A stretch of 64,000 bases of DNA. It comes from Microvirga zambiensis WSM3693. GTDB lineage: Bacteria > Pseudomonadota > Alphaproteobacteria > Rhizobiales > Beijerinckiaceae. Position 1 is the stretch's first letter, and each line of letters opens with the position of its first letter. Position numbers and translations under genes: made by a program. The notes beneath the pieces are model-generated. The model saw nothing but the letters and a program-made list of their open reading frames with translations. It was not told the origin of the DNA and made no database searches. Where the stretch lies: assembly GCF_016735695.1 (NCBI RefSeq), contig NZ_JAERQD010000004.1:124001-188000 (forward strand). Direction: 5' to 3'. Positions 53,286-60,957 of the stretch are shown here, in pieces.

Positions 53286-54125
53286 GGCCTTTTAGGGCTT
53301 GAACTCATTGCGCCTGGAGGCGTTTTGCTTGTCCTGACTTGAGGAGGAGCCATGCTGACGGATGCACAATGGGCGATGCTGGAGCCGCTGGTGGAGCAGT
53401 GCCGTCCGAAGGGCAAGCCCCCCGCAGGATCTGCGTCGGACTCTGGATGCCATCCTCTGGCGGCATGAGAACGGCGCGAAGTGGCGCTCTGTGCCGGCTG
53501 ACCTGGGGCCCTGGTGGCGGGCCGCTCAGACCTTCATCCGCTGGGCTCGCCTGGGTGTCTGGGAAGCGTCTGCTCCATCTGGTGCAGGAGCGCGGCATTC
53601 AGCTTGGGATGAACTTCCTGGACGGCATAAGCGTGCGGGCGCATCAGAAGGCGGCAGGAGCGCGTCGAAAAGGGGCTCTCAAGCTCAACGAGACGATCGT
53701 GAAGCACTTGGTCGCTCTCGTGGCGGCTATGGCACCAAGGCTTGCGTGATCGCCGACGGTCTCGGACGCGCCATCGCGTTTCGGCTTGCACCGGGGCAGG
53801 CGCACGAGCGCCAGACGCCATTCCGCTGCTCGACAGCCTGCCGGACGTGCCGAGCTGGGTCGTGGCGGATCGCGGCTATTCCAGTCACAGCTTCCGCGAG
53901 CACATCTGGAGCATCGGTGCGAGGCCGGCGATCCCGGCCAAGTCCAATGAGGCGCCGGTCGCCTGTCCGGACTGGATCTATACTAACCGCAATGTCGTGG
54001 AGCGGCTCTGGGCCAGGCTCAAAGAGTGGCGCGCCGTTGCAACTCGCTACGAGAAGACCGCCTCATCCTTCGTCGGCGTGCTTTGCCTCGCCGCAGCAAT
54101 CGACTGGCTCAAGACCTAACAGGCC
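53286..54125 (+). mobile_element. Decayed IS5-family insertion sequence
   Basis: About 840 bp bounded by inverted repeats GGCCTTTTAGGGCTTG (53286-53301) and CAAGACCTAACAGGCC (54110-54125), which match at 14 of 16 positions. Inside is a frameshifted DDE transposase. I could not see a clear target duplication: CTA lies left and GTA lies right. The right end reaches into the 3' end of an XRE gene. Confidence 0.85.
53352..54119 (+). pseudogene. IS5-family transposase, frameshifted
   Basis: Protein similarity is spread over at least three frames: MLTDAQWAMLEPLVEQCRP in the first, DAILWRHENGAKWRSVPADLG in another, LVQERGIQLGMNFLDG in a third, then YGTKACVIADGLGRAIAF and WVVADRGYSSHSFRE, and finally NRNVVERLWARLKEWRAVAT with RYEKTASSF. 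These are the DDE core pieces of IS5/IS427-group transposases. At least four frame changes are needed to restore the product, so it cannot be active. Confidence 0.88.
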
Positions 54126-54388
54126 GTAGTAGGATTGCGGAAGCGAACACCGATCCCTCCTTCACTGCTCTCATAAATAATTTCGATGCCAGCCTCGTCT
54201 AAGGCCCGCGAAAGCGCCTGGAGTGTGGGTCCGTGGGCCGTGAGCGGACCAGCTTTCTTCTCGAGGCGCTTGATAGTGGGCAGCGACACGCCAGAGGCTG
54301 TAGCGAGATCAGCTTGATCCCAGCGCAGCAGACCACGGGCAGCGCGCAAATGCTCACTCGTAAACTTTTTCGATCCTTTAAGTATCAA
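54116..54388 (-). CDS. XRE-family helix-turn-helix regulator
   Basis: The 90-residue protein has a single HTH_3 domain: EHLRAARGLLRWDQADLATASGVSLPTIKRLEKK, followed by TLQALSRALDEAGIEIIYES, the usual compact layout of phage or toxin-linked repressors. The last residues and the stop codon come from the inverted repeat of the adjacent IS, so the original end, probably one or two residues away, was replaced. The start is unsettled: TTG 54388 is the first, but it lies inside a predicted operator arm; TTG 54349 (LRAARGLL) is an alternative. Confidence 0.8.
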   Translation of the reverse strand: MILKGSKKFTSEHLRAARGLLRWDQADLATASGVSLPTIKRLEKKAGPLTAHGPTLQALSRALDEAGIEIIYESSEGGIGVRFRNPTTAC

Positions 54389-54431
54389 ATGGCACCCAAA
54401 GTGTTGAATTATTACGCATTTTTTGATACTT
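54380..54431. promoter_or_regulatory. Inverted repeat upstream of the XRE gene
   Basis: AAGTATCAAA (54380-54389) and TTTGATACTT (54422-54431) form a perfect 10-bp inverted repeat 32 nt apart. The pattern extends to about 14 bp with CTTTAAG/CTTAAAG. The position at the gene start suggests an autoregulatory operator. Confidence 0.55.
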
Positions 54432-54877
54432 TAAGAATCATAATCGTCGGAGGTAAACGATGCCCTGCATCTCTAAAACTGCAAAGTTCGTTAGTTTTGC
54501 CGTTATTTGGCCAACTCGCTCGAACTCTGGCGCCTTTCAAGACAATTCTCATAACTATGGCAGCAGGATCCCCAGTGACCCGCCATGCACCCCTTAATGC
54601 ACTCGGGAATTCTGCTCACGAGCGTAGAGTCGTGGAGCGGAAACCACGGTAAAACGCTAGCATCAATGAGCATGTGGGCTCGTTTGTTGCCTGTCGCCCT
54701 CAAGCGCGTGTTGCCAATCATAAACCGAAACGTCTCGCCTGAGATATTGCCAGGCGGCCGGAAGATTGTGTCTCAGAGCTTCATCAATCCTCTGAAACAG
54801 AAGGACGAAAAATTCGAGTGCATTCCCGCCCCGGTCACAGACCGGCTCCTAATTAATGCTGTTTGGAGAACCGTCCT

Positions 54878-55402
54878 ATGGCAGATGAACAAGGCCCAAT
54901 CGTTGAGACTCCCAGCACCCGTACAGAGCTCAGTTATGCCATTCGCTCAGCAAAAGCAGTCGTAGGAGCGCTCATCGCAGGTGATCACAACGCTGCCGAG
55001 GCAGCAGCCCTTCGCACGTGCCGCGACTGTGATCTTCTGCTCCGACTTATCCGCGATATTGCAGCCGTGCTGCAGGTGAACGAACATAACCAGTTGACAT
55101 GTTCTCAAGCGGAACTGATTTGGTTGGCCCGGCGGGCAACGTATGTGATGACGTTTGTGGGAGCGCCAGAGGCGAGCGACCGACTAACCTGCTTGTCTCC
55201 TGCACAGGACCGTCCCGCACAGCAGAAGATAGATTGGGTAAGCCCGTCCGCTCCGTCTGAGCTCACTGTTGCCTCAACCGGCCTGCGGGTTCAGCTTATT
55301 CCGATCGATGAAAGTGAAGGCGCGGTTTCACTTTGTGCCGATCGAGATGGTGATCATCATGAGCGCGAAGTCGGCGGGCCTCCGACGCCCGTCGAACGCT
55401 GA
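54878..55402 (+). CDS. Hypothetical protein upstream of the HNH gene
   Basis: The 174-residue protein is not recognised. It has a helical N-terminal part (YAIRSAKAVVGALIAGDHNAAEAAALRTCRDCDLLLRLIRDIAAVLQV) with two Cys in RTCRDCD, then a Ser/Pro-rich section and a polar, acidic His/Asp-rich end (CADRDGDHHEREVGG). ATG 54878 follows GGAG at 9 nt. Its 3' end overlaps the HNH gene start by 44 nt, which suggests coupling. The 450 nt before it hold no gene I can support. Confidence 0.6.
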   Translation: MADEQGPIVETPSTRTELSYAIRSAKAVVGALIAGDHNAAEAAALRTCRDCDLLLRLIRDIAAVLQVNEHNQLTCSQAELIWLARRATYVMTFVGAPEASDRLTCLSPAQDRPAQQKIDWVSPSAPSELTVASTGLRVQLIPIDESEGAVSLCADRDGDHHEREVGGPPTPVER

Positions 55403-55793
55403 GGGCCATACGGATATGACCGTTGTCGAATTGTGCGATGTGGGAACGACGCGGCGGCTCAAGCTCACGCAACGGCAGCGCCTGGCGATTTGGGAGCGCG
55501 CCCGCGGCATCTGCGTCCTGTGTGAGCGGCCAATTGATGGTGTTCGCGAACGCTGGATTATCGAGCACCTTCGCGCTTTGGAGCTCGGAGGGCCGGATGA
55601 ACCCGACAACATGGGACCAGCGCATGAATCCTGTGGGCTGCGTAAGACTCAGGACGATCATCGCCGCACCGCGAAAGCCAAGCGCCAGAAAATCCGGCAC
55701 CTGGGCGCTGCCCAATCCAAACGTCCGATGCCCTGTGGTCGGCAAAGCCGCTGGAGGAAACGGCTCGATGGCACCATCGTGCTGCGTGAGTAA
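55359..55793 (+). CDS. HNH endonuclease-like protein
   Basis: The 144-residue basic protein carries a compact HNH fold: CVLCERPI (first Cys pair), IIEHLRALELGGPDEPDN (the His-x-Asn elements) and GPAHESCGLRKTQDDH, followed by a Lys/Arg-rich tail. It probably binds and nicks double-stranded DNA with a single divalent metal. ATG 55359 and ATG 55416 are both possible; 55359 is preferred because the extra residues are charged and the frame overlaps the upstream gene. Its role is unknown; neighbours include VapBC and an IS remnant. Confidence 0.78.
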   Translation: MSAKSAGLRRPSNAEGHTDMTVVELCDVGTTRRLKLTQRQRLAIWERARGICVLCERPIDGVRERWIIEHLRALELGGPDEPDNMGPAHESCGLRKTQDDHRRTAKAKRQKIRHLGAAQSKRPMPCGRQSRWRKRLDGTIVLRE

Positions 55794-55864
55794 TGCGTCG
55801 GCTTCATCACGAAGTCAGCTGACGAGTACGCCGACACGCATCGGTGTTCGTACCGGCATTGGCA

Positions 55865-56278
55865 CTATTGATTGGCCCAATTTTCGAGACTGAGGCCGCT
55901 GACCCGTTGAAACACTTCCTCGTTGTTCGACACGAGGGTTAGATTCAGGGTCATGGCATGAGCCGCGATCCAGAGATCATGGTTGCCAATTAAGGCGCCG
56001 CGGGCGGCGAGTTCGGACCGAATGCGTCCATAGGTGCCAGCGACACCGGTTGCCATCGTAAGGACAGGTATTAGTGCTGTGAGCTCGTCCAAGATCATGA
56101 GCGCTTTGTTGGGCTCTGGGCCTTTCTGGGCCCCATAGGCCAGCTCGCCATAGGTTATGACGGAGATAGCCATCGAGCCCGGCGTCAGCACCTTGAATCG
56201 ATCGAGCACCGCCTGTGGCTGGTCCCGGCGAATGTAGATGCAGATATTGGTGTCCAGGAGATAGCGTAGATCGGACAT
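55865..56278 (-). CDS. vapC: VapC-type toxin, PIN-domain ribonuclease
   Basis: The 137-residue protein has the PIN acidic residues in YLLDTNICIYI (Asp9), ELAYGAQKG (Glu), GNHDLWIAAHAM (Asp) and a terminal VSNNEEVFQRVSGL. VapC enzymes cleave specific RNAs, often initiator tRNA or rRNA loops, when freed from the antitoxin. It starts directly at the vapB stop (TAATG overlap), so translation is coupled. Confidence 0.93.
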   Translation of the reverse strand: MSDLRYLLDTNICIYIRRDQPQAVLDRFKVLTPGSMAISVITYGELAYGAQKGPEPNKALMILDELTALIPVLTMATGVAGTYGRIRSELAARGALIGNHDLWIAAHAMTLNLTLVSNNEEVFQRVSGLSLENWANQ

Positions 56279-56496
56279 TACAGGCCCTCACGCTCCTGGG
56301 GTTGAGGATCATTGCGCTCAATGGTCGGAAGATCAGCCAGCAGCTCAAAGGCGCGGGCCAAATTCCCTGGCTTCTCGCGTAGGACGATTTCGTCACCGCG
56401 GCGAAAGATCTCGACCTCGTCGCTCGTAAGGCGGAATTGCTTGGGCAATCTGACTGCCTGACTGTTACCCGACCGGAAAACCTTAGCGACGACCAT
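56278..56496 (-). CDS. vapB: VapB-type antitoxin
   Basis: The 72-residue protein has an AbrB/MazE-like N-terminal DNA-binding swapped-hairpin (MVVAKVFRSGNSQAVRLPKQFRLTSDEVEI), then FRRGDEIVLREKP and a C-terminal helix and acidic tail that should bind VapC. ATG 56496 follows GGAGG; the longer frame to 56520 would begin inside the operator. The palindrome upstream is the likely autoregulatory site. Confidence 0.93.
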   Translation of the reverse strand: MVVAKVFRSGNSQAVRLPKQFRLTSDEVEIFRRGDEIVLREKPGNLARAFELLADLPTIERNDPQPQEREGL

Positions 56497-56507
56497 CCCA
56501 AACCTCC

Positions 56508-56529
56508 GTATATACATCAATGTATATAC
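56508..56529. promoter_or_regulatory. VapBC palindromic operator
   Basis: Perfect palindrome: GTATATACAT, a CA spacer, ATGTATATAC. It lies 12 nt before the vapB ATG, overlapping the ribosome site region. VapBC complexes bind such repeats to repress themselves. A mutated copy of it lies next to the vapB relic near 60.7 kb. Confidence 0.85.
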
Positions 56530-56744
56530 ATGGCCTAACGATCGTAGAAGGGTGGTCTCATTTGTCCGCTTAGCCTCATGGGTGTGTCGCTCTCCTCACC
56601 CGCGATGAGTGGTGCCGGACGCGCTACGTCGCCTTGGCCGCGTGCCAAGGTTGGTGGATGGAACGGCAAGGCCATCGAGGATGTTGATGACATTGCCGCC
56701 CGAATTGCGGCGCCATGATTGCTAAGTTGCCCAGGGAGTTGCCC

Positions 56745-57872
56745 ATGCCCACCGTCATCGCCGTTGAAGCCAAGCCCGTCGAATTCGAGGGAGTCGACAG
56801 CGGCTTTCTTCATCTCTATCTCGTTAAGACGGTCACGGACGACTTGGGACGGGTCATTTCCGAAAAGGTCATCCGCGGCACAGCAGGATCAAAAGGTGAT
56901 CTTGAGACGCTGGTCGATGCCAATCTAGCCACCTCGCCCGATCGGAGAGGCGCTGACACTCCTGAGGAGAGGCACCGCAAAGTTCTCGATCTCGGCTCCA
57001 GAGATGCCAACGACGTCTGGCAGATCATGGTCGAGCATGCCAACAACATAGAAAAAGCCGATCTCGATTATAGCGTCGACATCGTCAGGGGAGCGCCTGG
57101 AGGAGACCTGAACAGCAACTCCGTCGTGGCCTCGGTGCTTCACTCGGTCGGCTTGAACCTGAGCACAAGCCTTCCTGTGGGCGTGAGCCGGTCGGATGCC
57201 CCGCTCTATGGTCAGCTCAAATATATGAACGTGGACGACGCGCTTTTCGGAACAGCGAATAACGATCTGATCCTAGGTGGCGAGGGAAACGACCGTCTCT
57301 ATGGACGAGATGGAAACGATCGCCTCTACGGAGAAGGTGGCAACGATCAACTCCACGGCAGTTCTGGCAATGACCGTCTTTTCGGCGGCGATGGCAACGA
57401 CAGTCTAGATGGTCGAGCCGGCAACGATGTTTTGGATGGTGGGAGCAATAACGACCGCCTTTACGGCAGCTTTGGTGATGACGTCCTGACCGGCGGAAGC
57501 GGCAACGACCGTCTCTACGGCGAGTCGGGCGCAGACATCCTTCGCGGCGGCTCAGGCAAGGACGCCTTCGTCTATAATGCGGTTCCGAGCAGCCCCGCAG
57601 ACGTCGACACTATCCGCGACTTCTCTGTCGCCGACGATACGTTCTGGCTAAACAAAAAGGTGTTCACGGGCTTGGGAAGCGATGGCGTGTTGAAGTCGTC
57701 GGCCTTCAGGACGGGAACCTTCGCGCATGATTCAACCGACCGTGTCATCTACGACCGCGCCCATGGCGTGCTCTATTACGATCAAGATGGCAATGGCGCG
57801 TCTGAGCAGGTTGTGGTGGCACAGCTCTCCACAGGGCTGAAAATGGCCAACCTGGACATTTTGGTGATCTAG
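56745..57872 (+). CDS. RTX (hemolysin-type calcium-binding) repeat protein
   Basis: The 375-residue protein has an unknown 165-residue N-terminal domain (VIAVEAKPVEFEGVDSGFLHLYLV, EERHRKVLDLGSRDANDVWQIMVEHANN), then about eleven GGxGxDxLY nonapeptides (residues about 166-276, for example GGEGNDRLYGRDGNDRLYGEG) that bind Ca2+, and a C-terminal beta-roll cap (KDAFVYNAVPSSPADVDTIRDF) typical of type I secreted proteins. No signal peptide or T1SS genes are nearby. ATG 56745 follows AGGGAG. Its role could be adhesion or an enzyme, but the N-terminal domain is not recognised. Confidence 0.85.
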   Translation: MPTVIAVEAKPVEFEGVDSGFLHLYLVKTVTDDLGRVISEKVIRGTAGSKGDLETLVDANLATSPDRRGADTPEERHRKVLDLGSRDANDVWQIMVEHANNIEKADLDYSVDIVRGAPGGDLNSNSVVASVLHSVGLNLSTSLPVGVSRSDAPLYGQLKYMNVDDALFGTANNDLILGGEGNDRLYGRDGNDRLYGEGGNDQLHGSSGNDRLFGGDGNDSLDGRAGNDVLDGGSNNDRLYGSFGDDVLTGGSGNDRLYGESGADILRGGSGKDAFVYNAVPSSPADVDTIRDFSVADDTFWLNKKVFTGLGSDGVLKSSAFRTGTFAHDSTDRVIYDRAHGVLYYDQDGNGASEQVVVAQLSTGLKMANLDILVI

Positions 57873-58054
57873 GCTCGGGCTGCAGCAGTCCCACGGTCTT
57901 CAGCCAAGACCACGCGGCGGCGGCACACTGGGTTAATCCTACCTGTTGCATTGAGCACTCGCGGGCCAAGTTGCGGATCAGGTCAGTGTAGTCTCTTGAG
58001 CCAACACCATAAGGATACGCCCTTTGCCGCTGGCGCAGCGCCCAGGGTCGAGCG

Positions 58055-60061
58055 CTATCCGTCTATTGCTCCAGAAGCGGCCTTGAGGCGGGAGGTCAAA
58101 GATAATTTACTCTCCATGGACTCAACGAGAGTTCGCGCAAATGTCGCTGTCATATGATGGCTATCGCGGTACACAAAAACGCCGCCTATTATTGTTGGAC
58201 AGGAGGTAGCCCGGCAAAAGTGCTCAGAAAAATCGAGTGACGGCACCTTCAGCCGTTGTGCCGCAGCAAGCGTCAGATCCGGCCTGAAGACAGATGCCCG
58301 ATCAGGGATACATGCGCCCTGCCAATTCTCGTTCGTCGCAAAGCATTTGCCGGGCTCGAATTGTAGCCAGGGAGTCGAAGCAACGGCTTGGACATTCAAC
58401 CCAATGTCAAGAAGGCGCTGCCATGCATTTCCCATGCCTTCCACCACCGAGGCAGGATATGCAGGCGACTGCGAGATGAGCACCACGTCCGGCCGCTCCC
58501 GAGCGAGCCAGGCGAGAACGTTCTTCGACCATTCTGCACATTCGCTATAGGGGCGCTTGAGTGTCGGGCTGTACACGGCCTCGAGCGAGAACAAGCAGGC
58601 GGATTTCGCTACACCACGGAAAAAAACCGATTGCCGCCGGGCCATCTCTTCGAATGTCGGAAACCAATGCGTGGCGTGGGAATCCCCAAGCATGACGATC
58701 TTCAGCTTGCTCTTCGGATCCCCGTAATCGCAGCTCAAGACCTCGGTTCGGCTTTGGTTTTGATGGCACTTGCTGGCATAGGCCGCCGGAACGTCCTTCC
58801 TGGCCATCGCAGGCTGCGGTGCAGCGCGTGCAAGATCCTCCTGACGCCAGTCGTAACCTGGATCCTGCATGGCAACCGCCCCTCGCGGCAACCCTCCGGC
58901 GACCCCGGTGTCAGGAAAGCTGTCCCTCCATGCCAGGTAGCCCACCCCGGGGCCGACGATAAGAATTATCCCAGCCAAGCCTGCGGCCAAGGACCGATTG
59001 ACCGAAGCTCCGCCGGTGCGGAAAGGATCCTCGACATAGACTTTGCTCAGATGAGCCAAGGCCACGGAGACGATGAGGAGGACAAGGCCGGACAGCGGTC
59101 CGATCGACCGACCTGTCACCTCGCCGAAGAGGATGATGACGGGCCAATGCCAAAGGTAGAGCGAGTAGGATATATCGCCGAGATACTGGAACGGGCGTGC
59201 ATTCAGAACCGGGCTGACCGACCAGCGTGACAAGGCGCCGCTGGACCTGATCACGGCGGCCGCCCCGAACGTTGGCAATATGGCTGCGTAACCGGGAAAA
59301 CTAGTCTCGTCGCTATAAGCAAGACACGCGACGACGATCGCGCCAAGGCCGGCGCCCCCGAGCGCTGCGCGGGCAGGTTGGGAGAGAGGCTTTCTCGCCT
59401 GAAAGACGGCCAGCGCCCCCCCGAGAGCGAGCTCCCAGGCCCGGGTGGTGGTGGCAAAATAGGCCACGCCCGGATTGAGGGGTGTCAGCCAGATCGAATA
59501 GAGAAGCGATCCCAGTCCGATCAGGCCGATGAACCACCCGAAGGCTGCGCGGCGGCTGATTGTTTTCCCTCGCGCAAGATAGAGGATGGGAAGGAGGATC
59601 AGGGGCCAGGCGATGTAGTATTGCTCTTCGACCGAAAGCGACCAGAAGTGGTTCATCGGCCCCCTGGCGTCATCGGCCAGATAGTCCACCGCTTGAGCGG
59701 CCAGGAACCAGTTCTGGACGTACAAGGCGCTGGCGACGAGGCTGCCGGTAATGTCCGACCATTGTGCCCTCGCGAAGAAGGGGATCGAGAGGGCCACCGC
59801 CAGCGATACGACGGTTGCGGCAGGCAGAAGGCGCCGGATACGCCGGGCATAGAAGGCCGGAATGTCGATCCTGCCGGTGCCCTCGAACTCCTTGAAGAGG
59901 GAACCAGTGATTAGGTAGCCGGATATGACGAAGAAGACGTCGACGCCCACATAGCCGCCCGGCAGCGCGCTCGGCCATATGTGATAGACGAGAACGGCCA
60001 GCACCGCCACGGCACGAAGGCCTTGAATTTCGGGAACAAGCTGGTGGCGGGCGGATAGCAT
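58055..60061 (-). CDS. Acyltransferase 3 family protein with C-terminal SGNH domain (OafA/YrhL-like)
   Basis: The 668-residue protein has an N-terminal membrane domain of 10-11 helices (residues 1-360) with HxxP-like RAVAVLAVLVYHIWPSALPGGYVGVDVFFVISGYLIT and SLSVEEQYYIAWPL. The C-terminal half is periplasmic, with SGNH motifs VMLGDSHATHWFPTF and VYRDSHHMTATFA (catalytic Ser and DxxH). Such proteins O-acetylate or otherwise acylate surface polysaccharides. It may act on the glycan made by the neighbouring GT2 genes. Start ATG 60061 lies in an AT-rich region. Confidence 0.93.
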   Translation of the reverse strand: MLSARHQLVPEIQGLRAVAVLAVLVYHIWPSALPGGYVGVDVFFVISGYLITGSLFKEFEGTGRIDIPAFYARRIRRLLPAATVVSLAVALSIPFFARAQWSDITGSLVASALYVQNWFLAAQAVDYLADDARGPMNHFWSLSVEEQYYIAWPLILLPILYLARGKTISRRAAFGWFIGLIGLGSLLYSIWLTPLNPGVAYFATTTRAWELALGGALAVFQARKPLSQPARAALGGAGLGAIVVACLAYSDETSFPGYAAILPTFGAAAVIRSSGALSRWSVSPVLNARPFQYLGDISYSLYLWHWPVIILFGEVTGRSIGPLSGLVLLIVSVALAHLSKVYVEDPFRTGGASVNRSLAAGLAGIILIVGPGVGYLAWRDSFPDTGVAGGLPRGAVAMQDPGYDWRQEDLARAAPQPAMARKDVPAAYASKCHQNQSRTEVLSCDYGDPKSKLKIVMLGDSHATHWFPTFEEMARRQSVFFRGVAKSACLFSLEAVYSPTLKRPYSECAEWSKNVLAWLARERPDVVLISQSPAYPASVVEGMGNAWQRLLDIGLNVQAVASTPWLQFEPGKCFATNENWQGACIPDRASVFRPDLTLAAAQRLKVPSLDFSEHFCRATSCPTIIGGVFVYRDSHHMTATFARTLVESMESKLSLTSRLKAASGAIDG

Positions 60062-60957
60062 ATTTCAGAATTCACCAGACAGAGCGAGCTTGATACTAAG
60101 AAGAGTGGCCTCCTTGCAAGCTTATAGAGTGGAATACGATGAGGCCGCCACGCAATAATTGCAACAAGTATGAAGCACCATAGCAACGGCGCTAGGGCGT
60201 CGTAATCCTGTTGGGAGCAGTCGACAGAATAGGCTCGTTGTGCTTGGAACTGTGGCTTCAACGGGATTGACGGTCGGGTGCCCGAGATATTCTCTGCATC
60301 CAGTCTCGATGACGAGCCTTAGCACCCCCTGGAATTCGCGCCACCGCTGGTGGTGAAGTTTAACCCAGGCCTCTTCTTCGAGTGAGTTGTCGTCTGGAGA
60401 TCGCTGTTCCGTAGGAGGTTGCCCCCCTGGGCAATGAGATGCGTCTACATGGCGCGGAAGCGAGCTGGTCAGCAAATCTCCTCTCGGTCTTACGGTGGAC
60501 CACCGCTGCACTCCACTACTGCGAGGGCACACAGCAATTCTAGCGCCCCGACAACGTCTTGAGCCTGTATCGCAGCACAACAGCGCCAAGGCGGACGATC
60601 TCCACCGGATCGCGGGCGAGGCGAAATTGCTTGGAGTGTCGGACGGCCGGACTGTTGCCCGCCTGGCAGACTTTTGCGATGGCCAGCGCCTCACCCGTAT
60701 CTATCTTGATGTATATACAAAAGCGGGCAACTTCGAGGGCTCGTTGCTCCTAGACAGTTAACATTTAAGCTTAGCCCAAAACTTTACCAAGCGGCCTAGT
60801 TTACAGAGCTTATCAGTTCGAGGCTAAGGTTGGCTTAAGGTCCAGCTGGGAGCCAAATTCCTTTGCTTACCGATGCAACAGATATATAGGTTCCGGCTTT
60901 GCCCAAGCCCTTCAATCCATATGTGCCCCCCTGGCGGCCGGGATGTGATCCTCACAG
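60062..60957. other. Gene-poor stretch with a decayed vapB
   Basis: About 900 nt separate the acyltransferase and the GT2 gene. It holds the vapB relic at 60560-60718 and otherwise short frames without ribosome sites. The part at 60240-60500 reads in one minus-strand frame as a Gln/Glu-rich, Trp-containing peptide that I cannot place; it could be the trace of a lost gene. Confidence 0.5.
60560..60718 (-). pseudogene. Relic of a vapB antitoxin gene with mutated operator
   Basis: On the minus strand from 60686 the frame reads LAIAKVCQAGNSPAVRHSKQ, then FRLARDPVEIVRLGAVVLRY, close to MVVAKVFRSGNSQAVRLPKQ of the intact VapB at 56278-56496. The ATG has become CTG, the Gly-Asp turn and C terminus are lost, and no vapC follows. 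Upstream, CCGTATCTATCTTGATG and TATATAC align to the intact operator with one arm mutated. The relic is on the same strand as the intact pair. Confidence 0.78.

Noticed and set aside
53283-54128. Target-site duplication of the IS
   Set aside because: Flanking triplets are CTA and GTA, which do not match; no duplication can be claimed.
54585-54877. Open frame before the 54878 gene
   Set aside because: No family, poor composition, no good ribosome site, and it overlaps the better supported 54878 gene in another frame.
57237-57570. Tandem repeats that look like a CRISPR or microsatellite at first sight
   Set aside because: They are 27-nt coding repeats for RTX nonapeptides, not spacer-separated direct repeats.
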